A stretch of 64,000 nt of DNA, taken from Erwinia sp. E602. Lineage in GTDB: Bacteria; Pseudomonadota; Gammaproteobacteria; Enterobacterales; Enterobacteriaceae. Below the pieces are notes generated by a model that did not search any database, had not been told where the DNA came from, and saw only the letters and a program-made list of their open reading frames with translations. Position numbers and translations under genes: made by a program. Of the stretch, positions 1 to 13,962 are shown piece by piece; positions within the stretch are counted from its first letter, which is position 1, and each line of letters starts with the position of its first letter. The stretch lies in assembly GCF_018141005.1 (NCBI RefSeq), contig NZ_CP046582.1, forward strand, positions 3,844,001 to 3,908,000, written 5' to 3'.

Positions 1-2
1 CG

Positions 3-50
3 ATCGCCAAACTGATGCTCAACGTGTTGATGATGTTTGATGCTCATTGA
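3..50 (+). CDS. 3' end of an unidentified gene cut by the left edge
   Basis: An open frame enters from the left edge and ends at a TGA at 48-50, giving about 15 residues (ending LMMFDAH). No family can be assigned from so short a tail, and the frame may be spurious. It would converge on yafD, which lies on the other strand. Confidence 0.25.
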   Translation: MAKLMLNVLMMFDAH

Positions 51-140
51 CCCTCCTGGTTAAACGCGCTCAGACCACCAGACGACGAACGGGATAGCCT
101 GCTGTGGTGTAACCTGCAGCTCAAAGCCCAAACCAGTCTG

Positions 141-189
141 TGTAGCCTGTAGCCTGTAGCCTGTAGCCTGTAGCCTGTAGCCTGTAGCC
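141..189. repeat. seven tandem copies of a 7-bp unit (TGTAGCC)
   Basis: The heptamer TGTAGCC is repeated seven times without interruption, just beyond the yafD stop codon (195). It is a simple-sequence tract whose copy number would be expected to vary between isolates. No gene frame is clearly supported across it. Confidence 0.9.
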
Positions 190-194
190 TGACG

Positions 195-989
195 TTACAG
201 AGGGTTAGGGTGGAATTCAACCAGCAACGGGTTATGATCGGAGGCGCGGGTGACCAGCACCGAGGCTTCCGCCACGCCCATACCGCGATAGAAAACGAAA
301 TCCAGCGGGCGGCCAAACGCTTTACGCCGGTGATCGTCAGTAAAGCGTACCTCCCGCAGCCCCATTTCTCGGGCAAAGCGGTACAGAGCGTTAATGCGCT
401 GGCGGCTCCAGGCGTTGAAATCTCCGGCCATGATCACCGGGCCCTGATGGTGAACGATCTGTTCGCCGATAGGCCCCAGCTGCTTGCTGTAAACATCGAT
501 ACCGAGGCTGAAATTCACCGCGTGAATATTCACCACCATCAGCATCTGACCGCCGGGCAACGGATAAGCGGTGACCAGCGCCGACTTGGCCAGCCGCAGC
601 AGCGGCTCACGCTCCCGTAACGGGCAGCAGTAAACCGGGTGGGCAGAGGCCAGCGTCATCACGCCGGAGGGGTGCTGAGGCAGCACAAAGGCCGGCACCT
701 GGTCGGCAGCGAGGTAGTTACTGGTGGCGAAATGCACCAGTTCAGGGGTGGTTTGCGCTTCCTGCAGCAGTACCAGATGGGCATCTTTACCGAAATTCTG
801 CAGCACAGAGAGCCACTCGGCTCGCTGCTGCTTGAAGATGTTCCAGACCAGCACCTTCAGGGTGTTTTCGGTGGTCAGCGGCGCGCCAGGTGGTAATGCC
901 TGTCCGACATGGAGCATGGCACCCGGAGGGAAAATACGCTCCACGGGCTGCCCTGCTACGTATCTCATGGCATATGTTTTTTTCCGCAC
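195..989 (-). CDS. yafD: YafD, endonuclease/exonuclease/phosphatase-family protein
   Basis: This 264-residue protein is a close full-length match to E. coli YafD (266 aa), including the N-terminal stretch [12 protein letters not shown]. The EEP-fold motifs are visible: LLQEAQ (metal-binding Glu), AGDFNAWSR (Asp/Asn of the active site) and the final [10 protein letters not shown]. The GTG at 989 is chosen as start because E. coli similarity begins there ([10 protein letters not shown]); a longer ATG frame back to 1061 has no similarity upstream. The family hydrolyses phosphodiester or phosphomonoester bonds, but the YafD substrate is not settled. In E. coli it also lies next to the rrnH/aspU end. 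No partner gene is visible here. Confidence 0.9.
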   Translation of the reverse strand: MRKKTYAMRYVAGQPVERIFPPGAMLHVGQALPPGAPLTTENTLKVLVWNIFKQQRAEWLSVLQNFGKDAHLVLLQEAQTTPELVHFATSNYLAADQVPAFVLPQHPSGVMTLASAHPVYCCPLREREPLLRLAKSALVTAYPLPGGQMLMVVNIHAVNFSLGIDVYSKQLGPIGEQIVHHQGPVIMAGDFNAWSRQRINALYRFAREMGLREVRFTDDHRRKAFGRPLDFVFYRGMGVAEASVLVTRASDHNPLLVEFHPNPL

Positions 990-1182
990 GTTACCGCCTG
1001 CACTTATTACAACAAAAGAGACCTGTTGATCAGTTATAGGGACTTTACCCCTCACTTTCAATTGTCAGGCGTGAAATTCAGTCCGGCAGAAGGTAAGTAA
1101 ATGCAAAAACCAACAGTCCAGACAGGCTAAAAATGCCGTTTAGCGGCCGACTGGCAGGAAAAAGGTGAGTAAAACACAAAAG

Positions 1183-1215
1183 AAAAAAGCCCTGAGTCAG
1201 ATGACTCAGGGCTTT
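1183..1215 (-). terminator. rho-independent terminator of the rRNA operon
   Basis: The arms 1189-1199 (GCCCTGAGTCA) and 1202-1212 are perfectly complementary and are followed on the minus strand by a run of T (1183-1188). It sits 12 nt past the tRNA-Asp 3' end, so it ends the rrn transcript. Confidence 0.93.
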
Positions 1216-1226
1216 CTCTGTTTAAG

Positions 1227-1303
1227 TGGCGGAACGGACGGGGCTCGAACCCGCGACCCCCTGCGTGACAGGCAGGTATTCTAACCAACTGAACTACCGC
1301 TCC
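1227..1303 (-). tRNA. aspU: tRNA-Asp (anticodon GUC)
   Basis: This is a 77-nt tRNA with a complete cloverleaf. The acceptor stem GGAGCGG pairs with CCGTTCC, the T-loop is GTTCGAG, the anticodon is GTC (1267-1269 on the complement) and CCA is encoded. It is the distal gene of the rRNA operon, 96 nt after the 5S gene, as aspU is in E. coli rrnH. Confidence 0.97.
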
Positions 1304-1399
1304 ACCGATTCTGTACTGATATCAGAAAACGTCTGATTTCAGGTAACTCGCCGTTACCTTGTCAGGGGTAACGTCATGACTCGTTAAGAGTCTTAATTG

Positions 1400-1519
1400 A
1401 TGCCTGGCAGTTCCCTACTCTCGCATGGGGAGGCCCCACACTACCATCGGCGCTACGGCGTTTCACTTCTGAGTTCGGCATGGGGTCAGGTGGGACCACC
1501 GCGCTAAAGCCGCCAGGCA
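1400..1519 (-). rRNA. rrf: 5S ribosomal RNA
   Basis: The gene is 120 nt long and begins TGCCTGGCGGC. Its 3' end CTGCCAGGCAT pairs with the 5' end. The sequence matches enterobacterial 5S almost base for base and lies between 23S and tRNA-Asp. Confidence 0.97.
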
Positions 1520-1548
1520 AATCTTTTGTGCCGTCCTGTGTCTTTTGC

Positions 1549-1637
1549 ACTGATGCTGCGTTGGCTGCGCTCGTCACCTCAGTCACATACTGGTGTATGC
1601 TCCTTCACTGCCTTCGCTTGCCGCCTTGCCTCAGTAC
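1549..1637. repeat. ERIC-like element in the 23S-5S spacer
   Basis: Read on the minus strand, this segment contains GAGCATACACCAGTATGTGA, then CTGAGGTGACGAGCGCAGCC, then AACGCAG. That is the order and wording of the enterobacterial ERIC core (a short palindrome, then the GTGACT..GGTGAGCGAG..CAGCCAACGCA part). Identification rests on remembered consensus, not a search. It lies inside the transcribed rrn operon. Confidence 0.7.
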
Positions 1638-1745
1638 AAAATCCTTCGGACTATAGTCCGCAGAACAACTGAATTCTTTATCCGGTAAAACAAGCTGAAA
1701 ATCTTTGCGTCTCTCATAACGCTACCAGAACGCTTCTGGCGTTGT

Positions 1746-4652
<2,907 letters not shown>

Positions 4653-4783
4653 TCACAACCCACAAGCGTCCCGAAGGACAACTCGAAAGCTGCAAGCATT
4701 TGAGAGACTCGAACATATCGTTGACTTCATTCTTATTACGGAGAATGAAAACGATACGTCATTTCAATTTTCAGCTTGTTCCG

Positions 4784-4798
4784 GATTTTTAAAGAGCA
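4784..4798 (-). promoter_or_regulatory. boxA antitermination element in the 16S-23S spacer
   Basis: The minus-strand sequence TGCTCTTTAAAAATC fits the rrn boxA consensus and lies between tRNA-Glu and 23S. It is bound by the Nus complex, which keeps RNA polymerase resistant to Rho in rRNA operons. Confidence 0.75.
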
Positions 4799-4869
4799 AT
4801 ATCTTAAAGCAGACTCGAAAGTCATCTTTAAGATACGATGGAGACACCTTTCACCTGTCACCAAGCAAG

Positions 4870-4944
4870 TGGCGTCCCCTAGGGGATTCGAACCCCTGTT
4901 GCCGCCGTGAAAGGGCGGAGTCCTAACCGCTAGACGAAGGGGAC
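4870..4944 (-). tRNA. gltT: tRNA-Glu (anticodon UUC)
   Basis: This is a 75-nt tRNA starting GTCCCCTTCGTCTAG and ending GGGGACGCCA. The anticodon stem-loop CCGCCCTTTCACGGCGG carries TTC. It is the single tRNA of the 16S-23S spacer. E. coli rrnH carries Ile and Ala tRNAs here instead, so the spacer type differs. Confidence 0.96.
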
Positions 4945-5035
4945 ACTGGATCATGTCTCGACTTCGCAGCCGTCTTGCTCATTACTTTTTCATCAGACAA
5001 TCTGTGTGGACACTACGCGGGAATGTATCTTGAGG

Positions 5036-6575
<1,540 letters not shown>

Positions 6576-6726
6576 AAAGTTCGATTTGCTGAAACAAGTG
6601 CAGCGATGCTCATCTGTAAAACGTCATAATGAATTTCATTATGTGTTCACTCGTGAGACTTGATATTTTTTGACACCCGAAGGTGCCTGATATCAATCCT
6701 GCGAGTGCCCACACAGATTGTCTGAT

Positions 6727-6741
6727 AAATTGTTAAAGAGC
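6727..6741 (-). promoter_or_regulatory. boxA in the rrn leader
   Basis: On the minus strand GCTCTTTAACAATTT, followed by ATCAGACAATCTGTGTGG, is the standard enterobacterial rrn leader with its Nus-factor boxA. The rest of 6576-6726 is leader RNA that would pair around 16S for RNase III processing. No gene is seen in 6576-6986. Confidence 0.85.
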
Positions 6742-6781
6742 GGTGCAATCAGTGCCGAAGCTTCCTGTTGCGAGGTGGCGT

Positions 6782-6809
6782 ATATTACGCTTTCCTCCTT
6801 CGGAGTCAA
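6782..6809 (-). promoter_or_regulatory. rrn promoter P2
   Basis: The -35 TTGACT (6804-6809) and -10 TAATAT (6782-6787) are separated by 16 bp on the minus strand, about 210 nt upstream of 16S. The layout matches E. coli rrn P2. Confidence 0.85.
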
Positions 6810-6903
6810 CTCCTTTTTGAGAAGTTTTTTCCGGCGATTCAGAACTTTCTGAACCTCTCAACACGCTGGCCTGTAAGCCGTTGTTCCGTGTCGATGGAGG
6901 CGC

Positions 6904-6931
6904 ATTATAGGGAGCCGCTCCGGGAACGCAA
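6904..6931 (-). promoter_or_regulatory. rrn promoter P1
   Basis: The -35 TTGCGT (6926-6931) and -10 TATAAT (6904-6909) have a 16-bp spacer and a GC-rich discriminator (GCGCC), typical of growth-rate and ppGpp control. An A/T-rich tract at 6937-6957 just upstream is placed like an UP element. Confidence 0.88.
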
Positions 6932-6986
6932 GTGGAAATCTTAAATTATTTTCCACTTGCTTAAAGTTCACTCGCAACGCTGCATT

Positions 6987-7547
6987 TTAAGACTGTTTGA
7001 TGCGTGCAGGCAGCTCTTTCAGGCTGTTGAGCACCCAATCCGCTGCACTTTCACCTTCTGCAGTGACGGGTTTACCGCTACGGACTAATACTTTTTTACC
7101 TACTCCGGCAGCGGCAGCGGCCTGCATATCTTCAATTTTATCGCCAACCATATAAGAAGCCGCCATATCAATGTTCAGCTCTTGCTGCGCGGACAACAAC
7201 ATGCCCGGCTGTGGCTTACGGCATTCACACCGCTGGCGCAGCTCTTCTACTATTGCTTCCGGATGATGCGGACAGAAATAGATGCCATCCAGATCGACAT
7301 CACGATCGGCCAGCGACCAGTCCATCCATTCGGTCAGCTGCATAAACTGATCTTCACTGAACATGCCGCGGGCAATACCGGACTGGTTGGTCACCAGCAC
7401 CAGCGCGAAGCCCATCGCCTTCAGTTCACGCATGGCGTCGATCGCACCGTCGATAAACTCAAAGCTGTCGATTTCAGAGACGTATCCGTGATCGACATTA
7501 ATAGTGCCATCACGATCGAGAAAAACTGCCGGAACCTTATTAGCCAC
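6987..7547 (-). CDS. gmhB: D-glycero-beta-D-manno-heptose-1,7-bisphosphate 7-phosphatase
   Basis: This 186-residue HAD-superfamily phosphatase removes the 7-phosphate during ADP-heptose synthesis for the LPS inner core, in the cytoplasm. Catalytic DRDGT is at residues 11-15 (nucleophile D11, acid/base D13). The family's zinc loop is present as CPHH (C92, H94) and CECRKP (C107, C109). Length is near the E. coli protein (191 aa). As in E. coli, it lies immediately upstream of the rRNA operon on the same strand, and it is divergent from metN. Confidence 0.96.
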   Translation of the reverse strand: MANKVPAVFLDRDGTINVDHGYVSEIDSFEFIDGAIDAMRELKAMGFALVLVTNQSGIARGMFSEDQFMQLTEWMDWSLADRDVDLDGIYFCPHHPEAIVEELRQRCECRKPQPGMLLSAQQELNIDMAASYMVGDKIEDMQAAAAAGVGKKVLVRSGKPVTAEGESAADWVLNSLKELPARIKQS

Positions 7548-7635
7548 TGACTTACTCCTGATAAAGATTTGCCGTCGATTATCGCATGATTAACATAATA
7601 AGGAGAACGGGCGTTTGGGCGACTTAGATTGATTT

Positions 7636-7651
7636 AGACGTCTGGATGCCT
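7636..7651 (+). promoter_or_regulatory. MetJ operator (met boxes) upstream of metN
   Basis: AGACGTCT (7636-7643) is a perfect 8-bp met box and is followed directly by a weaker one, GGATGCCT (7644-7651). They lie about 85 nt before metN. MetJ with S-adenosylmethionine binds adjacent boxes cooperatively to repress methionine uptake. I could not place the core promoter with confidence. Confidence 0.8.
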
Positions 7652-7735
7652 TAACATCCACATCAACACCCTTTTAGTGCGGATACACTAAACTGGACAC
7701 CACGGACAACACCCACCGCGATAATAAATAAATCA

Positions 7736-8767
7736 ATGATTAAACTTTCCCATATCACCAAAGTGTTCCAGCAGGGTACACGCACCATCACCGCGCTGAC
7801 CGACGTCAGCCTTGAGGTGCCTGCCGGACAAATTTATGGCGTTATCGGCGCTTCCGGTGCCGGTAAAAGTACGCTGATTCGCTGCGTTAACCTGTTAGAA
7901 CGCCCGACATCAGGCCAGGTGCTGGTTGATGGCCAGGACCTGACGCGCCTGTCCGCCGGTGAACTGACGCTGGCACGCCGCCAGATTGGCATGATCTTCC
8001 AGCACTTTAACCTGCTTAACTCGCGCACGGTGGCCGGTAACGTCGCGCTGCCGCTGGAGCTGGGCAACCTGTCCAAAGCCGATATCGCTCAGCGTGTGAC
8101 TGAATTACTGGAACTGGTTGGCCTTGCGGATAAACGCGATGCCTGGCCCGCTAACCTCTCCGGCGGACAGAAACAGCGCGTGGCGATTGCCCGTGCGCTG
8201 GCCAGCAACCCGAAAGTGCTGCTGTGTGATGAAGCCACCAGCGCGCTGGACCCGGCAACCACCCGTTCGATCCTCGAGCTGCTTAAAGACATCAACCGGC
8301 GTCTGGGCATTACCATTCTGTTAATCACCCATGAGATGGACGTGGTGAAACGCATCTGCGATCGGGTGGCGGTGATCAGCAACGGCCAGCTGATCGAGCA
8401 GGACACGGTAAGCGAAGTGTTCTCTCACCCGAAAACCCCGCTGGCGCAGCAGTTTATCCAGTCAACGCTGCATCTGGACATTCCGGAAGACTATCTGCAG
8501 CGCCTGACCCCAACGGCAACCGGCGGCAAGGTGCCGCTGCTGCGCATGGAGTTCACCGGTCAGTCGGTGGATGCCCCGCTGCTGTCGGAGTCCGCGCGTC
8601 GGTTCAACGTTAATAACAACATTATCAGCGCGCAGATGGATTACGCCGGCGGCGTGAAGTTCGGCATTATGCTGGCCGAGATCCATGGAGAGCCGCAGGA
8701 CACCGCAGCGGCCATCGCATTCCTGCATGAGCATCACGTAAAGGTAGAGGTATTAGGTTATGTCTGA
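7736..8767 (+). CDS. metN: methionine ABC transporter ATP-binding protein MetN
   Basis: The 343-residue ATPase drives D/L-methionine import with MetI and MetQ. Walker A is GASGAGKST (38-46), the ABC signature LSGGQKQR is at 141-148 and Walker B VLLCDE at 161-166. The C-terminal ~100 residues form the ACT-like NIL domain, which binds methionine and inhibits transport in the family. It is the first gene of metNIQ, preceded by met boxes. Its TGA overlaps the metI start by 8 nt, implying translational coupling. Confidence 0.97.
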   Translation: MIKLSHITKVFQQGTRTITALTDVSLEVPAGQIYGVIGASGAGKSTLIRCVNLLERPTSGQVLVDGQDLTRLSAGELTLARRQIGMIFQHFNLLNSRTVAGNVALPLELGNLSKADIAQRVTELLELVGLADKRDAWPANLSGGQKQRVAIARALASNPKVLLCDEATSALDPATTRSILELLKDINRRLGITILLITHEMDVVKRICDRVAVISNGQLIEQDTVSEVFSHPKTPLAQQFIQSTLHLDIPEDYLQRLTPTATGGKVPLLRMEFTGQSVDAPLLSESARRFNVNNNIISAQMDYAGGVKFGIMLAEIHGEPQDTAAAIAFLHEHHVKVEVLGYV

Positions 8768-9413
8768 GGCAATGATGTGGTTAATGGGCCGCGGCATTTG
8801 GGAAACCCTGATGATGACCTTTGTCTCCGGCTTCTTTGGTTTCGTACTCGGCCTGCCGGTCGGGGTGCTGCTGTACGTGACGCGTCCGGGGCAGATTATC
8901 GCCAACCCGGCGGTGTATCGCGTGCTTTCGGCAACGGTCAATATCTTCCGCTCTATTCCGTTTATCATCCTGCTGGTCTGGATGATTCCGTTTACCCGCG
9001 CCATCGTCGGTACCTCGATTGGCCTGCAGGCGGCGATCGTGCCGCTGACCGTGGGTGCCGCGCCCTTTATTGCGCGTATGGTGGAGAACGCGCTGCTGGA
9101 ACTGCCGGGTGGCCTGATTGAGGCCTCACGCGCGATGGGTGCCACCCCGCTGCAGATCGTGCGCAAAGTTTTACTGCCGGAGGCGCTGCCGGGTCTGGTC
9201 AATGCCGCTACTATTACTCTGATTACTCTGGTGGGCTACTCGGCCATGGGCGGCGCGGTCGGTGCCGGCGGGCTCGGGCAGATTGGTTATCAGTACGGCT
9301 ACATCGGTTACAATGCCACGGTGATGAACACGGTATTGGTTCTGCTGGTCATTTTGGTGTATTTAATTCAGCTCTGTGGCGATCGCATCGTTCGTGCGGT
9401 TACTCACAAGTAA
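8760..9413 (+). CDS. metI: methionine ABC transporter permease MetI
   Basis: This 217-residue inner-membrane permease has several long hydrophobic segments. The cytoplasmic coupling motif [20 protein letters not shown] is the EAA loop that contacts MetN. It matches E. coli MetI in length and sequence, overlaps metN by 8 nt and precedes metQ by 36 nt. Confidence 0.97.
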   Translation: MSEAMMWLMGRGIWETLMMTFVSGFFGFVLGLPVGVLLYVTRPGQIIANPAVYRVLSATVNIFRSIPFIILLVWMIPFTRAIVGTSIGLQAAIVPLTVGAAPFIARMVENALLELPGGLIEASRAMGATPLQIVRKVLLPEALPGLVNAATITLITLVGYSAMGGAVGAGGLGQIGYQYGYIGYNATVMNTVLVLLVILVYLIQLCGDRIVRAVTHK

Positions 9414-9449
9414 ACATAACGGTAAGTTCTCTCTATTTAAGGAAGGGAT

Positions 9450-10265
9450 ATGTCTTTTAATCTTAAAACGTTTGCCGCCGTTGGCGCGCTGATCGGCTCA
9501 CTGGCACTGGTGGGTTGCGACCAGAAGGCCAAAGATCCAAACCACATTAAAGTGGGTGTGATCGTCGGTGCAGAGCAGCAGGTTGCTGAAGTGGCGCAGA
9601 AAGTGGCCAAAGATAAATACGGCCTCGACGTTGAGCTGGTGACCTTTAACGACTACGTGCTGCCAAACGAAGCGCTGAGCAAAGGTGACATCGACGTTAA
9701 CGCCTTCCAGCACAAGCCTTACCTGGATCAGCAGATTAAAGACCGCGGCTATAAGCTGGTCTCCGTCGGCAACAGCTTCGTCTACCCGATCGCCGGTTAC
9801 TCGAAGAAAATCAAATCGCTGGATGAACTGAAGGCCGGCGATCAGGTGGCTATCCCTAACGACCCGACTAATCTTGGCCGTTCACTGCTACTGCTGCAGA
9901 AAGTAGGTCTGATCAAGCTGAAGGATGGCGTGGGCCTGCTGCCAACCTCGCTGGACGTGGTAGAGAACCCGAAAAACCTGAAGCTGGTTGAGCTGGAAGC
10001 CCCTCAGCTGCCGCGCTCGCTGGACGATCAGCAGATCGCCCTGGCGGTGATCAACACCACTTACGCCAGCCAGATTGGCCTGACTCCGGCAAAAGACGGC
10101 ATCTTTGTTGAAGACAAAGACTCTCCGTACACCAACCTGATCGTGGCCCGCGAAGATAACAAAGACGCGGAAAACGTGAAGAAATTCGTGCAGGCCTATC
10201 AGTCTGACGAAGTGAACGACGCCGCGAACAAAGTGTTCAACGGCGGCGCAGTGAAAGGCTGGTAA
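9450..10265 (+). CDS. metQ: methionine-binding lipoprotein MetQ
   Basis: The 271-residue substrate-binding lipoprotein belongs to the NlpA/MetQ family. A signal peptide ends in the lipobox LVGC (C23), so it should be acylated and held at the periplasmic face of the inner membrane. An AAGGAAGG-like ribosome site precedes the ATG. It is the last gene of the operon and is followed by a terminator. Confidence 0.97.
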   Translation: MSFNLKTFAAVGALIGSLALVGCDQKAKDPNHIKVGVIVGAEQQVAEVAQKVAKDKYGLDVELVTFNDYVLPNEALSKGDIDVNAFQHKPYLDQQIKDRGYKLVSVGNSFVYPIAGYSKKIKSLDELKAGDQVAIPNDPTNLGRSLLLLQKVGLIKLKDGVGLLPTSLDVVENPKNLKLVELEAPQLPRSLDDQQIALAVINTTYASQIGLTPAKDGIFVEDKDSPYTNLIVAREDNKDAENVKKFVQAYQSDEVNDAANKVFNGGAVKGW

Positions 10266-10274
10266 GTTCAGCCG

Positions 10275-10302
10275 ACGGGCGGCTCCGGTCGCCCGTTTCT
10301 CT
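10275..10302 (+). terminator. terminator after metQ
   Basis: The arms ACGGGCG (10275-10281) and CGCCCGT (10290-10296) are followed by a T-rich tract (TTTCTCTTTC). The position is 9 nt after the metQ stop. Confidence 0.75.
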
Positions 10303-10415
10303 TTCTCCTCTCCCCTTGCCTGACCGATTCCCTGCGACTCCTCCGCTCTCTGCTTGTTATTTCCCTGCTGGCTTGGTTCAATAACGCCACTTTTTACTGA
10401 ACATAAGGATTCCCC

Positions 10416-10817
10416 ATGCGTGCTTTGCCGCTTTGTCTGTTAGCGTTCGCGCTGACAGGGTGCTCACTGGTGCCTAAACCTTACAAACCGGTCACCCCGC
10501 TGCCGCCGTCAACGCAGGCAGAGCCGGAACGCACCAAAACGGCTCCGCGCCCTGCCCCGGTGAAGCTCTATACCGATGCTGCGGACCTGGTCAGCAAACC
10601 GTTCCGCGATCTGGGTGAAGTCTACGGGGAAGACTGCCAGAGCAGCGCCCAGGACTCGCCGCCGAACCTGGCGACCGCGCGTAAGCGGCTGCAGGTGCGT
10701 GCCTCCGGCATGAAGGCCAACGCGGTGCTGGTACACAAGTGTGAGATCGTCACCTCTGCTCCGGGTTGCTACCGCCAGGCGATTTGTCAGGGCTCAGCCC
10801 TCAACGTTGCCAAATAA
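10416..10817 (+). CDS. rcsF: outer-membrane stress-sensor lipoprotein RcsF
   Basis: The 133-residue lipoprotein senses outer-membrane and peptidoglycan damage and activates the Rcs phosphorelay through IgaA. The lipobox LTGC gives lipidated C16, followed by a proline-rich linker (residues 18-48). The folded domain keeps all four cysteines (C74, C109, C118, C124) that form the two nonconsecutive disulfides known in E. coli RcsF. It starts within the first residues (MRALP) exactly like E. coli. Confidence 0.97.
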   Translation: MRALPLCLLAFALTGCSLVPKPYKPVTPLPPSTQAEPERTKTAPRPAPVKLYTDAADLVSKPFRDLGEVYGEDCQSSAQDSPPNLATARKRLQVRASGMKANAVLVHKCEIVTSAPGCYRQAICQGSALNVAK

Positions 10818-10906
10818 ACGCTCCTGCGCGGGCGACCTCTTTGCGTGGCCGGCCTCCTCTCTGGCAGGCCACTTCACCGCATTCAGCCATGACGAGTAAA
10901 GCCACT

Positions 10907-11614
10907 ATGTCCACTTTTTCCTTCCAGCAGATCGGCACTATTCACTCCCCGTGGAAGGAGAAATTTGCCGTGCCCAGACAGCCCGGCCTGATTGCCGACG
11001 GCGGCGGCGAACTGCGTTTGCTGCCCCCCTATAATCAGCCGGATGCGGTCAGGGGGCTGGAGGCGTTCAGCCATCTGTGGCTGGTGTTTGTTTTCCACCA
11101 GACGATGGCCGGTGGCTGGCGACCGACCGTACGCCCGCCACGCCTCGGCGGCAACGCGCGCATGGGCGTGTTTGCCACCCGTTCCACCTTCCGGCCGAAC
11201 CCGATCGGCATGTCGCTGGTCGAGCTGAAGGGCATCCGCTGCGAACAGCAGCAGGTGATCCTCGAACTGGGCAGCCTTGACCTGGTCGACGGCACGCCGG
11301 TGATCGACATCAAGCCCTACCTGCCGTTTGCCGAATCGGTGCCGGACGCGCGGGCCGGTTTTGCCCAGCAGGCACCCGCTGCCGATATGCCGGTCATCTT
11401 TACCCCGTCAGCACGCGAGCAGCTGCACGGGCAGCTGGCACGCTACCCGCACCTTGAACGCTTTATCAGCCAGGTGCTGGCGCAGGATCCGCGTCCCGCT
11501 TACCGCAAGGGCGAAGAGCCCGAGCGCGAATATGCCGCCTGGCTGCTGGACTTTAACGTGCGCTGGCGGGTGACCGCTGCGGGTACCGAAGTCACCGGCA
11601 TCGATCCGCGTTAA
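10907..11614 (+). CDS. trmO: tRNA (adenine(37)-N6)-methyltransferase TrmO
   Basis: This 235-residue protein of the TsaA/TrmO family methylates N6 of t6A37 in tRNA-Thr using S-adenosylmethionine. Conserved stretches include PRQPGL, RPTVRPPRLGGNARMGVFAT and STFRPNPIGMSLVEL. The ATG at 10907 is chosen because similarity to E. coli TrmO starts at MSTFSFQQIG; an in-frame frame reaching back into rcsF is not supported. It is co-directional with rcsF and proS, as in E. coli. Confidence 0.95.
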   Translation: MSTFSFQQIGTIHSPWKEKFAVPRQPGLIADGGGELRLLPPYNQPDAVRGLEAFSHLWLVFVFHQTMAGGWRPTVRPPRLGGNARMGVFATRSTFRPNPIGMSLVELKGIRCEQQQVILELGSLDLVDGTPVIDIKPYLPFAESVPDARAGFAQQAPAADMPVIFTPSAREQLHGQLARYPHLERFISQVLAQDPRPAYRKGEEPEREYAAWLLDFNVRWRVTAAGTEVTGIDPR

Positions 11615-11770
11615 TTTTACCGGACATCTTTTGACTCACCGGTCACGCTGTTACACTAGCCGCCAGGATTTTGACACCCTATTTTACCCCCTGGTGAATT
11701 CAGCCGGCCTGCGGCCGGCCAAATGACCGATCGGGGGTAGTAGCTTTCCGTTTATATGGAACCTTAACTC

Positions 11771-13489
11771 ATGCGTACTACTCAATACCTGCTCTCCACC
11801 CTTAAGGAGACCCCTGCCGACGCCGAAGTGATCAGCCACCAGCTGATGCTGCGCGCCGGGATGATCCGCAAACTGGCTTCCGGTCTCTATACCTGGCTGC
11901 CAACCGGCCTGCGCGTGCTGAAGAAAGTTGAAAACATCGTGCGCGAAGAGATGAACAACGCTGGCGCGATTGAAATCTCCATGCCGGTGGTTCAGCCTGC
12001 GGACCTGTGGCAGGAGAGCGGACGCTGGGAGCAGTACGGCCCGGAGCTGCTGCGCTTTGTCGATCGCGGCGAGCGCCCGTTTGTGCTTGGCCCGACGCAT
12101 GAAGAAGTGGTCACCGATCTGATCCGTAACGAACTCAGCTCCTACAAGCAGCTGCCGCTGAACCTGTTCCAGATTCAGACCAAGTTCCGTGATGAGGTGC
12201 GCCCGCGCTTTGGCGTGATGCGTTCACGCGAATTCATCATGAAGGATGCGTATTCGTTCCATACCACCCAGGAATCTCTGCAGGAAACCTACGACGCGAT
12301 GTACCGCGCCTACAGCCAGAGTTTCAGCCGCATGGGCCTCGACTTCCGCGCGGTAGATGCAGATACCGGCTCGATCGGCGGCAGCGCCTCGCATGAGTTC
12401 CAGGTGCTTGCCCAGAGCGGTGAAGATGACGTGGTGTTCTCAACCGGTTCCGACTATGCGGCCAACATTGAGAAAGCCGAAGCCGTCGCGCCGGCCGCAG
12501 GCCGCGCTGCGCCAGCGGAAGCGCTGAGCCAGTTCGCTACCCCGGACGCCAGAACCATCGCCGAACTGGTGGCCCAGTTTGGCCTGCCGGTGGAAAAAAC
12601 CGTGAAAACGCTGATGGTGAAAGCCACCGCAGAGAGCGGCCATACGCTGGTTGCGCTGCTGGTACGCGGCGATCACGAGCTGAACGAAATCAAAGCCGAG
12701 AAGATTGAGATCGTTGCCGCCCCGTTAACCTTCGCCACCGAAGAAGAGATCCGTGCGCTGGTTAACGCGGGTCCGGGTTCACTCGGCCCGGTCAACCTGC
12801 CGATGCCAATCGTCGCCGACCGCACCGTTGCAGCGATGAGTGACTTCAGCGCTGGCGCCAACATCGACGGCCAGCACCTGCGCGGCATTAACTGGGAGCG
12901 TGACCTGCCGCTGCCGCAGGTTGCAGATATCCGTAACGTGGTGGAAGGCGACGCCAGCCCGGACGGTCAGGGTACCCTGCAGATTAAACGCGGTATCGAA
13001 GTGGGCCATATCTTCCAGCTCGGCACCAAATACTCGGAAGCGATGAAAGCCACAGTTCAGGGTGAAGATGGCCGCAACCAGGTGATGACCATGGGCTGCT
13101 ACGGTATCGGGATCACCCGCGTAGTGGCGGCGGCCATTGAGCAGAACCACGACGAGCGCGGCATTATCTGGCCGGCGGCGCTGGCGCCGTTCCAGGTAGC
13201 GATCCTGCCGATGAACATGCACAAGTCGTTCCGCGTGAAAGACCTGGCCGAAGAGCTGTACGCTACCCTGCGGGCGAAAGGGATTGATGTGATCCTTGAT
13301 GACCGTAAGGAGCGTCCGGGCGTGATGTTTGCCGATATGGAGCTGATTGGCGTGCCGCACAGCATCGTGATTGGCGAGCGCAACCTCGACAATGAAGAAG
13401 TTGAATACAAAGCGCGCCGCAGCGGCGACAAACGCATGCTGAAAACCAGCGAAATCGTTGATTTCCTGGCCGGCGAACTGGGCGTTTAA
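11771..13489 (+). CDS. proS: prolyl-tRNA synthetase
   Basis: The 572-residue class II aminoacyl-tRNA synthetase is of the bacterial type. It has an N-terminal catalytic part (the THEEVVTDL and [17 protein letters not shown] motifs), a ~180-residue insertion in the middle that hydrolyses mischarged Ala-tRNA-Pro, then catalytic motif 3 near [10 protein letters not shown] and a C-terminal anticodon-binding domain. Full length matches E. coli (572). nlpE/cutF, which follows near proS in E. coli, is not present here. Confidence 0.98.
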   Translation: MRTTQYLLSTLKETPADAEVISHQLMLRAGMIRKLASGLYTWLPTGLRVLKKVENIVREEMNNAGAIEISMPVVQPADLWQESGRWEQYGPELLRFVDRGERPFVLGPTHEEVVTDLIRNELSSYKQLPLNLFQIQTKFRDEVRPRFGVMRSREFIMKDAYSFHTTQESLQETYDAMYRAYSQSFSRMGLDFRAVDADTGSIGGSASHEFQVLAQSGEDDVVFSTGSDYAANIEKAEAVAPAAGRAAPAEALSQFATPDARTIAELVAQFGLPVEKTVKTLMVKATAESGHTLVALLVRGDHELNEIKAEKIEIVAAPLTFATEEEIRALVNAGPGSLGPVNLPMPIVADRTVAAMSDFSAGANIDGQHLRGINWERDLPLPQVADIRNVVEGDASPDGQGTLQIKRGIEVGHIFQLGTKYSEAMKATVQGEDGRNQVMTMGCYGIGITRVVAAAIEQNHDERGIIWPAALAPFQVAILPMNMHKSFRVKDLAEELYATLRAKGIDVILDDRKERPGVMFADMELIGVPHSIVIGERNLDNEEVEYKARRSGDKRMLKTSEIVDFLAGELGV

Positions 13490-13508
13490 GCCCGTTCGCT
13501 ACGCATCA

Positions 13509-13537
13509 GCCACCGCCTGAGGCGGTGGCTTTTTTTT
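13509..13537 (+). terminator. terminator after proS
   Basis: The stem GCCACCGCC (13509-13517) / GGCGGTGGC (13521-13529) has loop TGA and eight T residues. It separates proS from the convergent arfB. Confidence 0.95.
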
Positions 13538-13545
13538 GCCGCAAG

Positions 13546-13962
13546 CTAATCGCCCTTCACGCGCCCACGCAACGATTTAGTCGCTGACTGACGCGCTTTG
13601 CCTTCCAGCCGGCGTTTTTTCGACGCCAGGGTTGGCCGCGTTGCCCGCCGCGTTTTCTCCACTACCGTCAGCTCCTGAATCAGGTTCTCCAGCCGCTTCA
13701 TCGCCGCCTCGCGGTTCATCTCCTGGCTGCGGTACTCCTGCGCTTTGATAATCACCACCCCGTCCGGAGTGATCAGATGGTGGCTGGCGGCCAGCAGGCG
13801 CTGCTGATAGAACTCGGGCAGGCTGGAGGCGCGGATATCAAAGCGCAGGTGGATAGCGGTTGAACTTTTATTCACGTGCTGACCACCGGCACCCTGCGCG
13901 CGGATCGCGGTAATCTCGATTTCGGCATCGGGAATGGTGACGCTACGTGACAAAATAATCAT
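13546..13962 (-). CDS. arfB: alternative ribosome-rescue factor ArfB (YaeJ)
   Basis: This 138-residue peptidyl-tRNA hydrolase rescues ribosomes stalled on non-stop mRNA. The GGQ catalytic motif is at residues 26-28 ([12 protein letters not shown]), and the C-terminal basic tail, which enters the empty mRNA channel, is rich in Arg/Lys. The ATG at 13962 gives a start matching E. coli (MIVISR) and overlaps the yaeQ stop by 4 nt (ATGA), so the two genes are probably co-translated. Confidence 0.95.
   Translation of the reverse strand: MIILSRSVTIPDAEIEITAIRAQGAGGQHVNKSSTAIHLRFDIRASSLPEFYQQRLLAASHHLITPDGVVIIKAQEYRSQEMNREAAMKRLENLIQELTVVEKTRRATRPTLASKKRRLEGKARQSATKSLRGRVKGD

Noticed and set aside
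141..189. CRISPR-like array
   Set aside because: The repeat unit is 7 bp with no spacers, and no cas genes are present.
1227..1303. tRNA-Asp as a phage or island integration site
   Set aside because: No integrase, no direct repeat of the tRNA 3' end and no foreign block next to it.
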